Shown: positions 8,405 through 21,100 of the stretch, piece by piece
How positions within the stretch are numbered: the first letter of the stretch is position 1
How the letters are laid out: the number at the start of each line of letters is the position of its first letter
NCBI GenBank assembly: GCA_025504975.1
Contig: JANUWI010000002.1
Location: forward strand, 1-64,000
Reading direction: 5' to 3'
DNA from: Plenodomus lindquistii
Lineage: Eukaryota > Ascomycota > Dothideomycetes > Pleosporales > Leptosphaeriaceae
Length of the DNA stretch: 64,000 nt
Notes under the pieces: generated by a model
Database searches by the model: none
Told to the model about the DNA's origin: nothing
Seen by the model: the letters and a program-made list of their open reading frames with translations, nothing else
Made by a program: the position numbers and the translations under genes

Positions 8405-10441
8405 TTGGAGTTCTACCAACTCTCAAGTAACACTGCACAATATATGTACATCTGGCGCACATGGCCGTCTCATTGGTTTGAGACTCTCATGTCATGGAAA
8501 CCAGGTGTACACAAACTCGATGGTGTCAGACTTCCCCCGGACATCGAGTACACCCTTAGTGTAAACTTGAAACACCTCTTCCCTATTCGATATTCGGAAA
8601 AGGTTGCTGAAGATTGGTTCGAGGAACTTTGCCGCAAGGCCAGACTCCTCACCTATTTTTGGAAAAAAGGTAACGATCAAGATGACGTTACCCCCGACTG
8701 GGCGAAATCAATCCCGTATCTCGCTTCCGGTTGGGACCCTGGCATTGACGACGACTGGTTTGCAGATGGTATTCTTGACGGGAGGAAGACTCTGCGTCAT
8801 GCGCTCCATGAGCGATCTATACCCCGACGAGATGTAAAGGACGATGCTCTCTTTCATGTGACCGTCCATCCAAAAAACCTGCAAAGATGGCTGTCGGAAG
8901 CTCAGCTTCTGGCTTTCATCACCGACAAAACCCTGGGGATTGTCGTCGTCACTCGTGAATGGTACGAGGAACAAATCCAAGCCTTTTTGGATCTACCATC
9001 ACCTTCAACAGCGCACCTCCCTCCCAGGGAGCGCCGTCCGCTGTTTGAGGTTCAGCATCAAGGAAAGGAAGCTTTTACCGATTTCTTCACGGGCTGCGTC
9101 AATGACCTGAACGGTAGAATGCTCAAGATGCCCAACGGCGAAGTTTTTCCGTTCCTTTCTTCAAAAAAGGTACAAAAATTCTGGCGTTCAGCGTATTCCA
9201 ATACGACAATCCCTGTCTTCCATGGTATCCCAAAGATTCACAAAAATCCATGGAAGATTCGGCCAATAGTCCCTATGCATTCCTATGTGTTAGGACCGCT
9301 GGCCAGGATTCTGCACGCCCTTCTCTTACCGGTTCAACGATCTTTCCCATGGATATGTGAAAGCAGTCGGAATCTGTGTTCAGAAGTCGCAGATTTTAAT
9401 AAGAGATTGGAAACTTCTCCACGTCTCCATTCTGGAGATGTGACGGGCATGTACACGAATATTCAATGGAGGTATTTTCGTGATGCCCTGCAGCTTATCT
9501 TATCTTCCGGCGACTGGTATGATGAGCAGACCAGGAACTGGATTTTAGACGCTGCCGAACGAATCTGGTTTAGCGCCTTGTTTCAGCTCGGACCATACTT
9601 GGTTAGTCAGACAGACGGAGTGCCAATGGGGCTACATTGCGCTCCAGTCTTTGCAAACCTTTTCATGGCCTTCTACGAACAAGGATTCATCAATGCGTCA
9701 CCCTCTCTGTTTTACAGACGATACATTGATGATATCTTCGCCCTTGACCCTTCGGACGAAGCGCTAGATCGATTACGCGTCCCCGGACTTTCGATCCAAT
9801 GGACGCATTCCGCCCACGAACTCCCGTTCCTCGACGTACGCTTCCACACGCACCCCGAGTCGGCGGAGGTGTGCTTCGCACCTTATCACAAGGCGCTTAG
9901 CCACCATCAATATATCCCATGGGCAAGCGCCCATCCCCTGTCGGTCAAGAAGGGGATGATCAAAGGCGAGCTCAGCCGGGTCCGCGCAATATGCTATAAG
10001 GAGTCATACTTTTTGACATGGAAGGCGACATTTTTGTCGTGGCTCCGAGCGCGCGGCTGGCCAAATCGGGTGTTACACTCCTGGGCACGGCAAGTCCAAT
10101 GGCGATCTTACTTTCCCGGCTCCGGGCTGGAGAAAAGGGAAAGGACGAAAGCAATCATTGCCGTGTCCGAATATAACCCCGTATGGGATCAGGTTTCTTC
10201 GACCGCTATCTGGGAGAACATGAGGAAAGCATGGTTCCGTCATGGGCTTACGGACCTGCCATACCCACCAAATGTTCTTGTTGCCAAGAAACGCACAAAG
10301 TCCATGTGGGACTCTGTGCGAGCGGTAAATCGAAATATCCTTTTTAAGGAAATCGAAGAAATCGACATCGAGGATTTGTCGGTATCTGTGTCATCCTTAA
10401 GCACAGAAATGCCCTATCAGTCCCCTCGAGCTCTGACCTGA
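8405..10441 (+). CDS. PLE reverse transcriptase without GIY-YIG domain, copy 3
   Basis: The ORF gives 678 codons from the TTG at 8405, and the frame is open from 8096. YIDD lies at residues 440-443 (9722-9733). All motifs seen in copy 2 are present: IPKIHKNPWKIRPI, GDVTGMYTNI, PMGLHCAPVFANLF and ELPFLDV. The C-terminus ends MPYQSPRALT with no endonuclease. Together with ORF1 and the hammerhead this is a potentially autonomous unit. The few differences from copy 2 are conservative or isolated, including LGI preceded by KT instead of KN. Confidence 0.85.
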   Translation: MEFYQLSSNTAQYMYIWRTWPSHWFETLMSWKPGVHKLDGVRLPPDIEYTLSVNLKHLFPIRYSEKVAEDWFEELCRKARLLTYFWKKGNDQDDVTPDWAKSIPYLASGWDPGIDDDWFADGILDGRKTLRHALHERSIPRRDVKDDALFHVTVHPKNLQRWLSEAQLLAFITDKTLGIVVVTREWYEEQIQAFLDLPSPSTAHLPPRERRPLFEVQHQGKEAFTDFFTGCVNDLNGRMLKMPNGEVFPFLSSKKVQKFWRSAYSNTTIPVFHGIPKIHKNPWKIRPIVPMHSYVLGPLARILHALLLPVQRSFPWICESSRNLCSEVADFNKRLETSPRLHSGDVTGMYTNIQWRYFRDALQLILSSGDWYDEQTRNWILDAAERIWFSALFQLGPYLVSQTDGVPMGLHCAPVFANLFMAFYEQGFINASPSLFYRRYIDDIFALDPSDEALDRLRVPGLSIQWTHSAHELPFLDVRFHTHPESAEVCFAPYHKALSHHQYIPWASAHPLSVKKGMIKGELSRVRAICYKESYFLTWKATFLSWLRARGWPNRVLHSWARQVQWRSYFPGSGLEKRERTKAIIAVSEYNPVWDQVSSTAIWENMRKAWFRHGLTDLPYPPNVLVAKKRTKSMWDSVRAVNRNILFKEIEEIDIEDLSVSVSSLSTEMPYQSPRALT

Positions 10442-11194
10442 GCCTTGAGTTTCAAAGAAAGGCTGCTTCCTGCGTAATGCTTGAAGCCGTTGACACCCTT
10501 CTAGGAACCTCATACCACCTGAAGCCCGCCTGAAGTCTCCTCGCCTGTCAGCCGTGAATACTGAAGGGGTAACCCGGATGCTGAAGCGCATGGCGAAGGA
10601 ACGGATAGGGGTGAATAGTGGTGTCTGGAACCTTTCCTGACCCTTGCTGTGTATCGCGACGCACTATGCCTAGCTTTCACACCTCAAGGAGCATCAACAT
10701 GGCTGTCTTGAGAGGAACCTGGAAACTGGTTTGCCCCTTCTTAGTACCACACGAAACGTGCTAGTAGCTTCGGCGAAGACACAAAGTACTGTGCGAAGAG
10801 TCGGGAGATCATTTGCCCAATTCTCTTACAGCCATTTTGACGTTGGGGGAAGAAAGACAATTGGGGAAAGAACGAGAGGAGATTGGTAAGTCATTTCGGT
10901 GTTATTTCGATTAAGGTCGACCATTGCGGTTTCTGGAAACAGACGGAATAGGAGAAGGGCAAGCGCCAAGGCGCTAACCCTGACCCTAACCCTAATCGGT
11001 TAACCAGAACTATGAATACCAACACGCTCCCCTCGGGCCAACATCTCTACAGATAAGCCCAGCGAACGATATCCTTTGCTTGCCGCCGGTCCCACTGTAA
11101 AACCGGTATTCTGAGACAAGCCCAGCGCTTATCTCGGAGGCAAGGCAGACTCATCGGGGGAATCCCCCCGAGGCGATGTATATAAACTGCTCTC

Positions 11195-11284
11195 CTGTCG
11201 CTCCTGACGAGTTTCTTTCTGTAGATCCAACAAGAAACGAAAAGTATCTCCTCACAAGAGGTATTTAGAGTCTTCATTTTACAG
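11195..11284 (+). ncRNA. Type I hammerhead ribozyme, 3' end of PLE copy 3
   Basis: Same fold as the first (offset +8008). C3 is at 11204 and the predicted cleavage is between 11267 and 11268. This copy lies next to telomere repeats rather than another element. The ribozyme is therefore part of each unit's own 3' end, not only of junctions. Confidence 0.82.
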
Positions 11285-11332
11285 AAAGAATAAAATCCAA
11301 TCGAGTTCTTCTTCAGTGGCTTTGTCACTCTT

Positions 11333-11408
11333 TAACCCTAACCCTAACCCTACCCTAACCCTAACCCTAACCCTAACCCTAACCCTAACCCTAACCCTAA
11401 CCCTAACC

Positions 11409-11449
<41 letters not shown>

Positions 11450-11453
11450 CCCT
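11333..11453 (+). repeat. Interstitial telomere tract (CCCTAA)n
   Basis: About twenty tandem CCCTAA units, with one shortened unit (CCCTACCCTAA near 11350) and one with an extra A (CTAAACCC near 11430). C-rich sequence on the + strand marks a left chromosome end, so the chromosome interior lies to the right and the PLE array is distal. The tract joins RIP-mutated DNA at about 11454. It looks like an old chromosome end later capped by PLEs. Confidence 0.93.
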
Positions 11454-11738
11454 TTACTACTTTATAGAACTATAGAAGTATATAAAAAACTAGATATATA
11501 TAAAAAAAACTTAGTAATTAGTTTTATAAGTATTAATAATAGATAGAACGTAGAAAGTTACTATATTATTTAAAAAGCTTTCTATACTACTATTTCTTTT
11601 TAATCTAGATAGTATCTAGAATATATTTATTATTATACTAGAAGTATAGAATCTCTATAGTACTACGTTTAATAGTAGAACTATACTATTTAATACTTCT
11701 ACTAAATATAAAATAAAAGTAGTAGTAAAAACTCTAGT

Positions 11739-12134
11739 TAATTTTATAAACGCTATAGCTAATTTTAATACGTTTTCTCTATCTATTATAGCTTAAATTT
11801 CTACTAATTTTATAAATACTATAGCTAACTTTAATACGCTTTCTCTACCTATTATAGCTAAAACTTCTACTAATTTTATAGATACTATAGCTAATTTTAA
11901 TATAATCTCTCTATTTATTATAGCTAAAACTTCTACTAATTTTATAAACGCTATAGTTAACTTTAAAACGCTTTTTTTATCTATTATAGTAAAAACTTCT
12001 ACTAATTTTATAAATACTATAGCTAACTTTAATATAATTCCTCTATTTATTATAGCTAAAACTTCTACTAATATTATAGATACTATAGCTAATTTTAATA
12101 TAATTTCTTTACCTATTTTAGTAGGTTTTCCTAC
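11739..12134 (+). repeat. Six tandem 66-bp units, RIP-mutated
   Basis: Units start at 11739, 11805, 11871, 11937, 12003 and 12069, each beginning TAATTTTATA or a close variant and ending in TTCTAC. The period is 22 codons. In one frame most units read without stops as a TNFIDTIANFN-like peptide, so the array may be the remnant of a repeat-encoding gene. Differences between units are mostly C/T and G/A, as RIP would give. Confidence 0.75.
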
Positions 12135-13600
12135 TCCTCTATCTATTACAAAAATTAGTAATAATAAAAAAAAAGATTTTCTAGACCTAGTAGCTATAGA
12201 CCTCTACGCTAAAGTAGCTATTACTATAATTAATAGCTTATATAATATTAAATACTCTACTTCTAAAGCTATATTAAATAATAGTTATTTTTAGTTTATA
12301 ATTTTAAAGCTTATCTATAATCTAGCCTAGGCTACTAATAGAACTTTAATATATATCTAGTAGCTTTTTTCTAATATTAATATTTATACTATTAAAGCTA
12401 GAGAACCTATTTTTTTAGCAATATAGAAATTATATTTTAGTAAAATACTTTATATATATTAGCTAATTTTTATAGCTATTACTTTTAAACTAAATTATAA
12501 TAGAATTTATAAAAGGGTTTATAGAGATATAGTAGGTATTAGTAAAATAAAGTAAAGTTTTAGCTACTACCTACTTAATCTATAATATAGTAAAAATATT
12601 TATAAAGTAAAAAAAAAATAGGTATAGATTATAGTAAAAACTAGACTTTTATTTATAGTTTATTATTACTTTTTTTTTATATTAACTCTAGTTCTAATTT
12701 AGTATACCTAGTATAGACTAATTAAGTACTTATATACTAGTATAATTTTAAAAATTAAATTTTTTTTTATAGTAAGCCTAGTATTAGAGTTTAGTTTACT
12801 ATAATAGTCTTTTCTACTATTTCTATATAGGTAGATAAAGTAAATTATTAATTCTAGAATATACTACTTTTTAATAATAAGCGCTAGGCTTTTTATATTC
12901 TAATATAATATAATAACTATAGTATTACTACTACTAAAGTTATATAGAGTCTAATTTAAAAAAAAATCGCGTCTATTACTAGAGATATCTAGTAGAAATA
13001 AACTAATAGTAATATAGATAATATAACCTAGTAAATTAGTAAAAAAAATATAGTTAGTATAATTATAGTTTACTATAAAAGTATCTAGCTGCGTTTATAT
13101 AGTACTACTATACTAAGTTTAAAAATTATATAATTTATATTTATAACTATAATATAGAGTTTTTTAAAATATATAGAAACTTTATTTAAAGTTAAATATA
13201 TATATTACTAGATAGTAGAAAATAGAAAAATTAACTATTTATTTTTATTCTATAATACTAATACTTTACTAGTACGTATAATAGTTTATAATAAATACTA
13301 TAAAATCTATAGTAGCTAGTAGTAATTTTAATAGATAAATTTATTTTAGTATAGTTACTATAAAATAAATAGTTTATATATATATATCTAGAGTTATTCT
13401 AGTATACTAAACTATAGCTATTTAGTGTAAACTATTTAGTTCTATATAAACTTTATATATAATAAAATATAGTATAATTTAAGCTATAAATTATATAATT
13501 TTACTATTAAAAAGGTTACTATAATTATTAAAAACTATAATTTATAAAAAAATTAGTACTAAATAATAATAAATAAAAAACTAAGTATAAAACGCCTAGT

Positions 13601-13782
13601 TATTATAGAAATAGATGCTTAGAAATAATTAGAAAATAGATTATTATATTACTAGCTAGAAAGAGATTGTACTATATATACTTTTACTATATAGAATTAC
13701 ATAGATAGAAGTAGAAAAGCTTTATAAAAGATTCTAAAATTAGGTAGATATAGCGTTAGCTAAATACTATATATATATAATA
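13601..13782 (+). repeat. Dispersed direct repeat, left copy (partner 27593-27764)
   Basis: About 180 bp with the same order of sequence as 27593-27764, from TATTATAGAAATAG to the GCGTTAGCTAA segment. Differences are mainly transitions. The copies are 14 kb apart in the same orientation. They could be ends of one decayed element split by nested insertions or two copies of one element. I cannot say which. Confidence 0.6.
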
Positions 13783-16700
13783 TACCCTCTAGTTATAGTA
13801 AATTAAACTACTTAATATTAGTAGTATTAAGCTTTATAAAGCGTTTAAATTAGCTATACTATAAAATCTAGTATAACTAAAAGTTCTATTACGTTACTTA
13901 GCGCACGTTAGAGGTAGTTAATTTAATACTAAACCTAGTAAAATTAATTATTAGCTAAACTTCTATTTTAATCTATATTTATTAATACTATAGCCTTTAT
14001 TAGTATTTATATCTCTATATTCTTCTATATAAAGCTTTTTTATATTTATAAATTTTCTACTAATACTATTTTAATATAGTTTAAAACCTAGAAAGCTATC
14101 TACACCTATATTACTACTACACGCGTTTAGTATACTATACTTTTACTTTTACTTTTACCTACGCCTACTTTATATTTACGTAGTTATCTATATAAAAAGC
14201 GCACCTTTTTACCTTCTTTACCTAAGTTTTTAAGTAGAGAGACCTTAAAAACTTTTTTTTTCTCTAGAGAGTTTTATATTTTTTTTTACTCCTTTACTTT
14301 CTTTACTCTACGCCGCCCTCCCCCCCGCACCTCTAAAAAGAGGAAGAAAAAGGAAAAGAAAAAAATAGAGTATACTACTATTACTACTATTACTATACTA
14401 GCTAGTATATAGTTCTATTATAGTAATTTTATAGAGAAGCGCGCTATTCTCTATTTAGACTACATATACAGCGCCTTTATATAAAGTAATAAGCGCTACT
14501 AGAACTATAATAGAATCTATAGTAAAAGCTACTAGCTTTATACCTCTAGGTATTTATACTAATCTATATAAATAGATAATTTTATTAGTTAAATAAGCTT
14601 TACTAATTCTAGTATAGCTTTACTTTTACTTTTTACTACTTCTAGGTGTTTATTACTTTTAAAGCTATAAAAGTAAGTAAAAATAAACTTAGGCGCCTAC
14701 ACTATAAGCTTTATCTACTTTTAAAAATACTAAAAAAAAAAAAATAAGCTTTTTATTTTTAGCGTAGCCTTTACTACTAGTAAGTAAGCTAGTTTTCTTT
14801 TATAACATAAAAATGTTAAAAGGTTAATTAATAAGCTTATTAATAAAGTAATAAAGTAGATCTAGTTTTTTTCTTTAGATACTGCTACTAGGCGTAGCCT
14901 ATAAATTCTTTAAAAATAAGCTTTAGCCTATATATTATATTATATAAATATAAATAGAGATTATTAAATAATTATTTATTTTACTCTAGTAATATTATAA
15001 TTTTAGCTTTTATATTTTATAGCTTTAAATAATCTTTAAAAGTATTAAAAGATTATTTAGGGAGATTTTTAGTAAGCCTATCTACTAGCATTTTATTTAT
15101 AAAAAAATAGCTAATTATAAAAAATTCTTTTTTATATTTTTATCTAAGCTATATATTCTATATATTAACGTGTTATAGCTTTATAGTAATACATTCTTTT
15201 TTACTTATAATAAGCTAGATTATTTATTAATTATTATAGAAGATTTTATATAGTTTAGATATAGGTATGTAGAGCTTCTAGAAGAATTTTTAAAACTTTA
15301 TTAACTTTTTAGCAACGTGTTTAAAAGATAGTAGCTTAGCTTTAGTTATTAATATTATAATAGTTACTTAATAAACTACTTTCTATATAATTACTCTTTT
15401 ATAGAGTATAATAATATAGCTTTAAAATAAGCGTTATATTTTAATATTATCTATAAAAAAAGTATTACTATATATTATAAGCTTTAAATTACTCTAGCTA
15501 TATTATATTACGTAATACTTTATTTAGTAGAGATATAGAATTATTTAGTAGGCAGCTTTAAAGTGCTATAGAGTAGAATTAATAAAATATTATAAAAGTT
15601 TAGAGGTAGTAAATATAATATCTAGACATACTATTATAGTAGTATATAGAATAGATCTAATTATTTTCTAATAATTTTTAATCTACTATTTAGTAGCTTT
15701 TTTAGTATTTTTTTCTAGCTTAGAGCTTAGAAGTAGCGTGTTAGAAAAGTAGGCAGAGTTTACTATACTAAACTTCTTTAAAATTTTATTAATATACTTA
15801 TTATAGATAAGTAAAATTATTTTTTTTACTTAATCTCTAATTATTTATATTTCTAGAAACTACTTAATTAATCCTTTATTTTTTATTTAATATTTATTTT
15901 TAAAAGTTATTACTACCTAGTAAGTTTATATAATATTACTTTAGTAATATATAATTAGAATATTATGCTAGTTAATAGGCTAATAAAGATAAGCTGCTTT
16001 AGTTAGAGTAAAAAGTATTAACTAGGTTAGTAAGTATATAACACTAAGAAAATTCTAAAATTTAAAAAATTGTTTAATTTCTTAGGTTAAAACAACCTCT
16101 ATAATAACTATAAAGGTCTATAAAAAGACTAGATAGGTTAAAATATATAGAGATAGTATTATAAAAGTTCTTTTAGACTAGAACGCCGCTTACTAGAGTA
16201 TTATAGTCTGTTAACGCTAACTAAAGCTCTATATTAGTCTATTATAGCCTATTATAACCTACTTTTTAAACTTTATACTTTTAAATATTTTAAAAATAGC
16301 TATAATAACCTCTTTTTTAGCTGTAACAGTTAGTTATAGAAAAAAATAGAGAGAAATAATATTTATACTAAAGTTATTTTTACTACTCTTTTTAGATTAC
16401 TTTTTAGCTAGAGGAGAGTTAGAACTAGAGCTAGAATTGTTAGAATTAGAGCTAGAATTAGGCTTTTTCTAGCGTTTATAGGCTTTATAGAGGTTTCTAG
16501 ACGCCTAGTTAGCTATAAAATAGTTAGAAATAAACTAGAAACCTCTAATAAAGACTTATAACGTAGAGTATAATAGGTAAACTCTAATCTATAGTAGTAG
16601 TTAGCGTAAGTATTTATAAAATAACTTTTAAAGCTAATATACTTAGTAAATAGACTAGAAAGGCTAGTATAGGTGTTATAAAAGGCCTTATTAACCTTTC

Positions 16701-18062
16701 TAACTATTTATAGAAGAAGTGCTTTATTATTAATATTACAGCCTATTTAAAAAGGTTAGTAATAGATAGTAATAGAAAAATATAGCTATAAACTGCTTTT
16801 AAAGGTATACTATTAATAGAGCTAAAAAATATTATAGTATTTAAAGTTACTTAAAGCCTATTTCTACTTAGTATCTATTTTTAAATTGCGTAAAAAGTAT
16901 TAAAAAGTGTTCTAAATACTAATATAGGTAAACGTATTAACTAGAATAGGCATATTAAAAGAGTTAAAAACTATAAAAAATAACGTAATAACTAGAGTAG
17001 ACTTAAAAGGAGGCGTAATAGGTATAGGCAGGACTATAATAGAAACTTACTAACTATTTTAAACCTAAAACGCTAAAAAGTTTAAATAGTTCTAAAATAT
17101 AATAGAATCTATATTCTTTATTACTAGAATTTAAATAGAAAGGTCTAGGCTATTATAGAGCAAAGCAGCGCTAAAGTTATTAGTATTAGTTATATTAAAG
17201 TTTTTAGAGGTAGTAACAGCCTTTACTAGCTATTTTTTATAGTAAATATTTTTTTTTTAGCCTTTTTAAAAATAACAGGCTCTAATTTAGACTTATTAAA
17301 ATCTAAACTATTATTATTATTATCTATAGCAGATTTCTAATAAAAATAGTCTATAAAAGTAATAGAAAAAGCTATAATATATTAGTATACAGCTAAAATA
17401 GTCTAGAATTACTACTTATAGGCGTAAACAGGCTTCTAAAAAGGCTTCTAAAAAGAATTCTAGATAGTTTTAGTTTTTTTTAGGCAGGTACAGGCCTTAA
17501 CTAGAGCTAGAATAATCTACTTTTTAGAAGTAGAGTTATTTTAATTTTTAGAGAGAATTAGTAGATTTTTAGGCACTAGATACTAGCTGTATCTAAGCTT
17601 TCTAGCTGCTTCTAAAGCGTTAGAGCTAAAAAAGTAACTTTTACTGCCTATAATTATCTATAATAGTTAGTAAAAGTAAAAAAAAAAAAAAATAGTAATA
17701 AATATAGAGGTAAAAAAGTTATTAAAAAAATTAAAAAAAACTTTAAAATTAATTAAACAAAACAGCTTAATAAGCAGGTAAAAAAAGATTATAAAAAAAA
17801 AAAAAAGGCTATAAAAAGCTATAAATATACTTTTATAAAAGTTATAAATAACTATTATAGATAGAAAAAAGTAGAAAAGGTATTATAGGTAGTTATAAAG
17901 GATTACAGGGAGGTTATAGAGAGAGGGGGGACTAGGTACTAAAAAACTAACAATTAATTATTAGTAGGTAGTAGAATAGAGGAGAGATAGAGAATAGAAA
18001 AAAAAAAAGAGAGGGGTTTATCTACCCGCGCTAGTAGAGCTATAGAACGTTCTAGAATCTAG

Positions 18063-18105
18063 AAGTAAAAGTAAAAGTAAAAGTAAAAGTAAAAGTAAAT
18101 ATAAA
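18063..18105 (+). repeat. Simple AGTAAA repeat
   Basis: A run of about seven AGTAAA-type hexamers inside the A+T-rich block. It looks like a RIP-mutated hexanucleotide microsatellite. No function is suggested. Confidence 0.7.
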
Positions 18106-21100
18106 AATAAAAAAAAAATAGTAAATTATAAAAAGTAATAATTATAATAGAAAAGTAGAAATAATATATTTTATAGAAATAAAAAAAAATATAAAAAAAG
18201 AAAAGTAACTAAATATAATATATAAAAAGTAAATAAAAGTAGAAAAAAAATTATATATAAATATAAATCTTTTTTAATATTTATCTAAAAAAAAAATAGT
18301 AAAAGTAAAGAAAAAATAGAATATAAATATAATTTTTTTTAATTTTTTTTTATATAGTTATAAGCTATAAACTATAGTAATAATACTTCTAGATATATAA
18401 TATTTACAGCTTTATAGAGAGAACTAGCCCTACTATTTATAAAAAGAAGAAGTAAAAAAAGGCTAGTAAAAGTAGTAATTTAAAACATTATAATATATAA
18501 CTAACTATAAAAAAAAACCCTATAATAAAAATTAACCTTTATAATAGATAAAAACTAGCCTTAAAACTTGTTTATAGTTATAGTAAAGGATAAACAGATT
18601 AAAAACTAGATACAGGTAAAGATAAAAAAAAGCTTATAATCTAAATTATTCTATAAAGTACGTAGAATAAGCTATAACTAACTAGTAAACTCTCTAGTAA
18701 AAATTATAGCTTTAAAACACTATAAAGAAATATAGGTAATAACTAGGTAGGTACTATTATATAACCTACTTTTAGAATATAAATTCTATAAAAGCATAAT
18801 AGGTACACCTACCTTTAGTAAAAGATATAATAAAGAAAGGCTTAGGGGCTTAAATAACTATAATAGCTTAATAAAAAGCGTATTCTATATACTTTTATTT
18901 TCTACTTCTATAGAATCTAAGCCTAGTAACTCTATAGCCTTACTAAAAAAAGCTTTAAATACCTACTTATTAATATTAGCTACTATATTATTCTATATAG
19001 CTAGAATAGCGCGTCTATAAAAGGTAGTAAAGTCTATAACTATCTAGAATAAAAGCTTTTTAGAATAGATATAGAAAATAAAGGCTTTAAAGTTATAGAA
19101 AATAGATATCTATAATAGAATTTTAATGTTACTATTAACCTTTTCTATAGCTAATATCTGCGTTTAAACTATAAAGTAAGTATTTTCCTCTTCTAAAAAA
19201 ACGCGCATGTTCTAGTAAAAATAGGGAATAGTTAGTTTTAGCTAAATAATAGACAAATTCTATAGATAAGTATTAATAAGCTAGCTTTTACTACCTTTTA
19301 TAATAATAGGCAAGATCTAAGTAAAATTTCTACTATAAATAAGTAGTAGGCTACTAAATAGAGCTAGACTATTATATATATTTTATAGTATTCTATAAAC
19401 TACTTTAAAATAGTAATAGTACTATATTAGAACTTTATTCTAGATAATAAAAACTGTTTTCTATAGTAACTAACCTAAGTCTAAAAAGCGTATAACTAGG
19501 TAGACTATTTCTTTATTAATATAGATTAAAATATAGAGCTAGGAATATGTAGTATAGCTACTAGGTAGTAATAAAGTAGTAATACTAGAAAATATAACGT
19601 ATAAAACTACTTTATTTTATAACTAATAGTAAAAGTAGATACAGCGCTAAAGAAACATTTTTCTAGTCTCTACTAGTTTTTATATAAAAAAATAAATAGT
19701 AGATAGATAATTTTAAATAGCTATAGTAACTATATTAAATATAGCTAGCTAATTAAAGTTTAAGCTACTATAGGTATTCTAAAAGGTTATATCCTTAACA
19801 TCTCTATTATAGTCTAATTTATTTATAATAAGCTAGTTTCTAGTCTATACACTCTAATTATAGACTAGATATAAAAGGCTAAAAAAAGCAAGCTGCTTTC
19901 TAGACTTAAAAAAAAGCCCTTCTAGTAGATAAAGGCTATAATTAAAATATGCATTTAGAGAGGAAAATACTATAAAATTAGTAATAATATAGAGTAAATT
20001 ATTATATATATCTATTTTAAACTGCTTTTATATAGTAAATAGATTGTTAATTAGGCTATTAAACAAGCTAGAAATAAAAAAAAATAAAAGTTATAGCTAG
20101 AAGTAAATACTACAGCCTCTATAAAAGACTATAACTAGTTACTATTATTAGTAAATAGACTCTGCGCGGCTGTAGCAGCCTAAAAAGTAAAGTACTTAAT
20201 TATATTAAAAGTATAGAGGTTTATAAAAAATATTAGACTATAAATAACTATTAAAAGTAGCTATAAATAATACTTTTTACTTTATAATAGATTATAATAG
20301 TATATACAGCTAATTACGTATTTTTATTACTATTACTAAACTAACTAGGTTTTATAAGTAGAGTTCTAGGTATAATAACTTAAAAAATTCTAGTATAGCG
20401 TATTCTAGCTATCTATATTATCTATATTATATTTAAAAAAAGCTATTAAAGTTATATTAGACTATTTAAGCTATTAGTAGAGTTAAGTAGGCGTAGCATT
20501 AGCTAGAAAAGTTACTATCTACTAATTAGGTAAATAGACTGCAAAGGACACTACTAAAAGGATTTTCTAGTAAACTAGATACTCTATTATTCTCTATATA
20601 GCTTTAAAAGGACTTATATAATAGCTGTTAAAATGCTACTACACTTTATTCTACTTATTAATAAATAAAACTACTTAATTAGTGCCTTTATAAATATACT
20701 TATAGATATACTTAATAGCGTAAATAGTACTATAAATTTTAATATTAATATATACCTAGAAGATATAGAGCAGGGAAGAATTATAGAGAATAACCTACTA
20801 ATTATTAAAAAAAATAGCCTAATTTCTATAGTAAATAGCTAGTCTTCTTCTATTATTACAGCGCTAGTATTTAGAATAACTATTTTTATAAACTATAGTT
20901 ATACTATAGAAGCGTTTAGAGAACTTTTTAAAGCACGCTTTAAATAGCCTATTGCGTTATTTTACTTTATAGAGAGCGTTCTAGTTATACTTACTATAAA
21001 GCCTATAGATTATAAACTTCTATATAACCTCTATAAAAATACTATTAGCATTTTTTTTAAAAGTAGAAATTTAAGCTAAAATAGTAGTATTAATAGTTAC

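Larger units (their letters stand above)
7345..11333 (+). mobile_element. Penelope-like retroelement copy 3 (full length, next to the interstitial telomere)
   Basis: A complete unit of about 3,990 bp, with ORF1 at 7371-8369, RT to 10441, inner telomere-like block 10974-10995, spacer and hammerhead, ending at ...TCACTCTTT directly before the long CCCTAA tract. The RT is intact. Being closest to the telomere tract with its 3' end facing it, this copy would be the oldest insertion if elements were added one by one to the chromosome end. It is not RIP-mutated. Confidence 0.88.

Noticed and set aside
11316..11546. Plus-strand frame of Pro-Asn/Thr-Leu repeats
   Set aside because: It is only the translation of the CCCTAA tract.
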